Shown: in pieces, positions 63,629 to 64,000 of the stretch
How the letters are laid out: every line of letters starts with the position of its first letter
Numbering within the stretch: the stretch's first letter is position 1
DNA from: Rhizobium sp. NLR16a
GTDB lineage: Bacteria > Pseudomonadota > Alphaproteobacteria > Rhizobiales > Rhizobiaceae
Direction of reading: 5' to 3'
Assembly: GCF_017948245.1 (NCBI RefSeq)
Contig: NZ_CP072865.1
Location: 2,505,501-2,569,500 of the forward strand
Length of the DNA stretch: 64,000 nt
The notes under the pieces: generated by a model
What the model saw: only the letters and a program-made list of their open reading frames with translations
Database searches by the model: none
Told to the model about the DNA's origin: nothing
Made by a program: the position numbers and the translations under genes

Positions 63629-64000
63629 ATGCCGAACGTGGATGCAGGCGGTTTCCAGGAACGATTTTACTCTTCCTCCGATGGACTGAGGCTTTATGCC
63701 CGCGACTACCGACCCGAGGAGGCGGCAGCCGCCGAACGGCTGCCGGTGATCTGCCTGCCCGGCCTGAGCCGAAATGCCCGGGACTTTCATCCGCTTGCGC
63801 TGCTTCTCAGCCGCGACAGAACCGGCCCGCGCAGGGTGATCGCGCTCGATTCGCGCGGCCGCGGAAATTCTGCATGGGATGAGAACAAGGCCAATTACAA
63901 TCTCGCCGTCGAGACCGGCGACATCATTGCCGCCTGCGCGGCATTCGGCATCGAACGGGCGGTTTTCATCGGCACGTCGCGTGGCGGCCTGATCCTGCAT
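63629..64000 (+). CDS. Alpha/beta hydrolase, 3' end cut off by window
   Basis: 124 codons from ATG 63629 run open to the right edge. Visible: LPVICLPGLSRNARDFHPLA (oxyanion region), VIALDSRGRGNSAWDENKANY and the nucleophile elbow FIGTSRGGLILH, in which Ser lies in a GTSRGG variant. The remaining catalytic Asp and His would be beyond the edge. TCGAGGATGCG precedes the ATG. The substrate is unknown. Confidence 0.85.
   Translation, partial: MPNVDAGGFQERFYSSSDGLRLYARDYRPEEAAAAERLPVICLPGLSRNARDFHPLALLLSRDRTGPRRVIALDSRGRGNSAWDENKANYNLAVETGDIIAACAAFGIERAVFIGTSRGGLILH

Overview
The window reads as chromosomal DNA of an alphaproteobacterium of the order Hyphomicrobiales, most likely Rhizobium of the R. 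etli/R. leguminosarum type. This rests on high GC, gene orders I know from rhizobia (rpsF-rpsR-DUF2232-rplI-dnaB; radA-cvpA-purF; rpoZ-rsh ... acpS-lepB-rnc-era; psd-pssA), a single bifunctional RelA/SpoT protein, a CtrA-type box and rhizobial palindromic intergenic repeats. No rRNA, tRNA or CRISPR array was found.

Layout. 1-1.6 kb: 3' part of a class III adenylate cyclase/TPR gene. 1.6-6.2 kb: ribosomal proteins S6, S18 and L9, a DUF2232 membrane protein and DnaB. 6.2-8.2 kb: an araC-azlC-azlD amino-acid export set. 8.29-9.6 kb: a complete IS5-family element with a 4-bp target duplication just upstream of alr. 9.6-18.7 kb: alr, a LysE exporter, radA, cvpA, purF, an SDR, a GH25 muramidase and cysS. 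18.9-24.1 kb: three tandem GFA proteins coupled to a proline iminopeptidase, then cimA and rarD. 24.2-28.1 kb: a LysR regulator divergent from a metallo-hydrolase/alpha-beta hydrolase/GATE-protein set. 28.1-33.1 kb: a LOG-family protein, a LysM protein with mirror-image domain order and an Atm1-type ABC exporter. 33.1-34.7 kb: a transposase-less cassette (arsR-SRPBCC-clpP) with near-perfect 28-bp terminal inverted repeats and exact 12-bp direct repeats outside them. 34.8-43.9 kb: psd-pssA, SRAP, YnfA, NUDIX, small envelope proteins, a ygfZ-HD-phosphatase operon, MscS and SodC. 44-48.3 kb: an EF-hand protein, a GGDEF-EAL protein behind a coupled 25-codon leader, an HD protein and a MOSC protein. 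48.4-61.2 kb, mainly minus strand: aldo/keto reductase, recO, receiver protein, Crp/Fnr regulator, era-rnc-lepB-acpS-DUF2062, a DUF3563 mini-protein, rsh-rpoZ, then a plus-strand NYN protein, smpB and dapA. 61.4-64 kb: a lytic transglycosylase and the start of an alpha/beta hydrolase.

Most of the window is core housekeeping: translation, replication and repair, purine, isoleucine and lysine precursor synthesis, phosphatidylethanolamine synthesis, envelope upkeep and stringent response. The accessory signals are the IS5 element and the 1.56-kb arsR-SRPBCC-clpP cassette. The cassette is the most unusual object here: it has the form of a mobile insertion cassette whose cargo is an orphan ClpP peptidase under a cysteine-free ArsR repressor.
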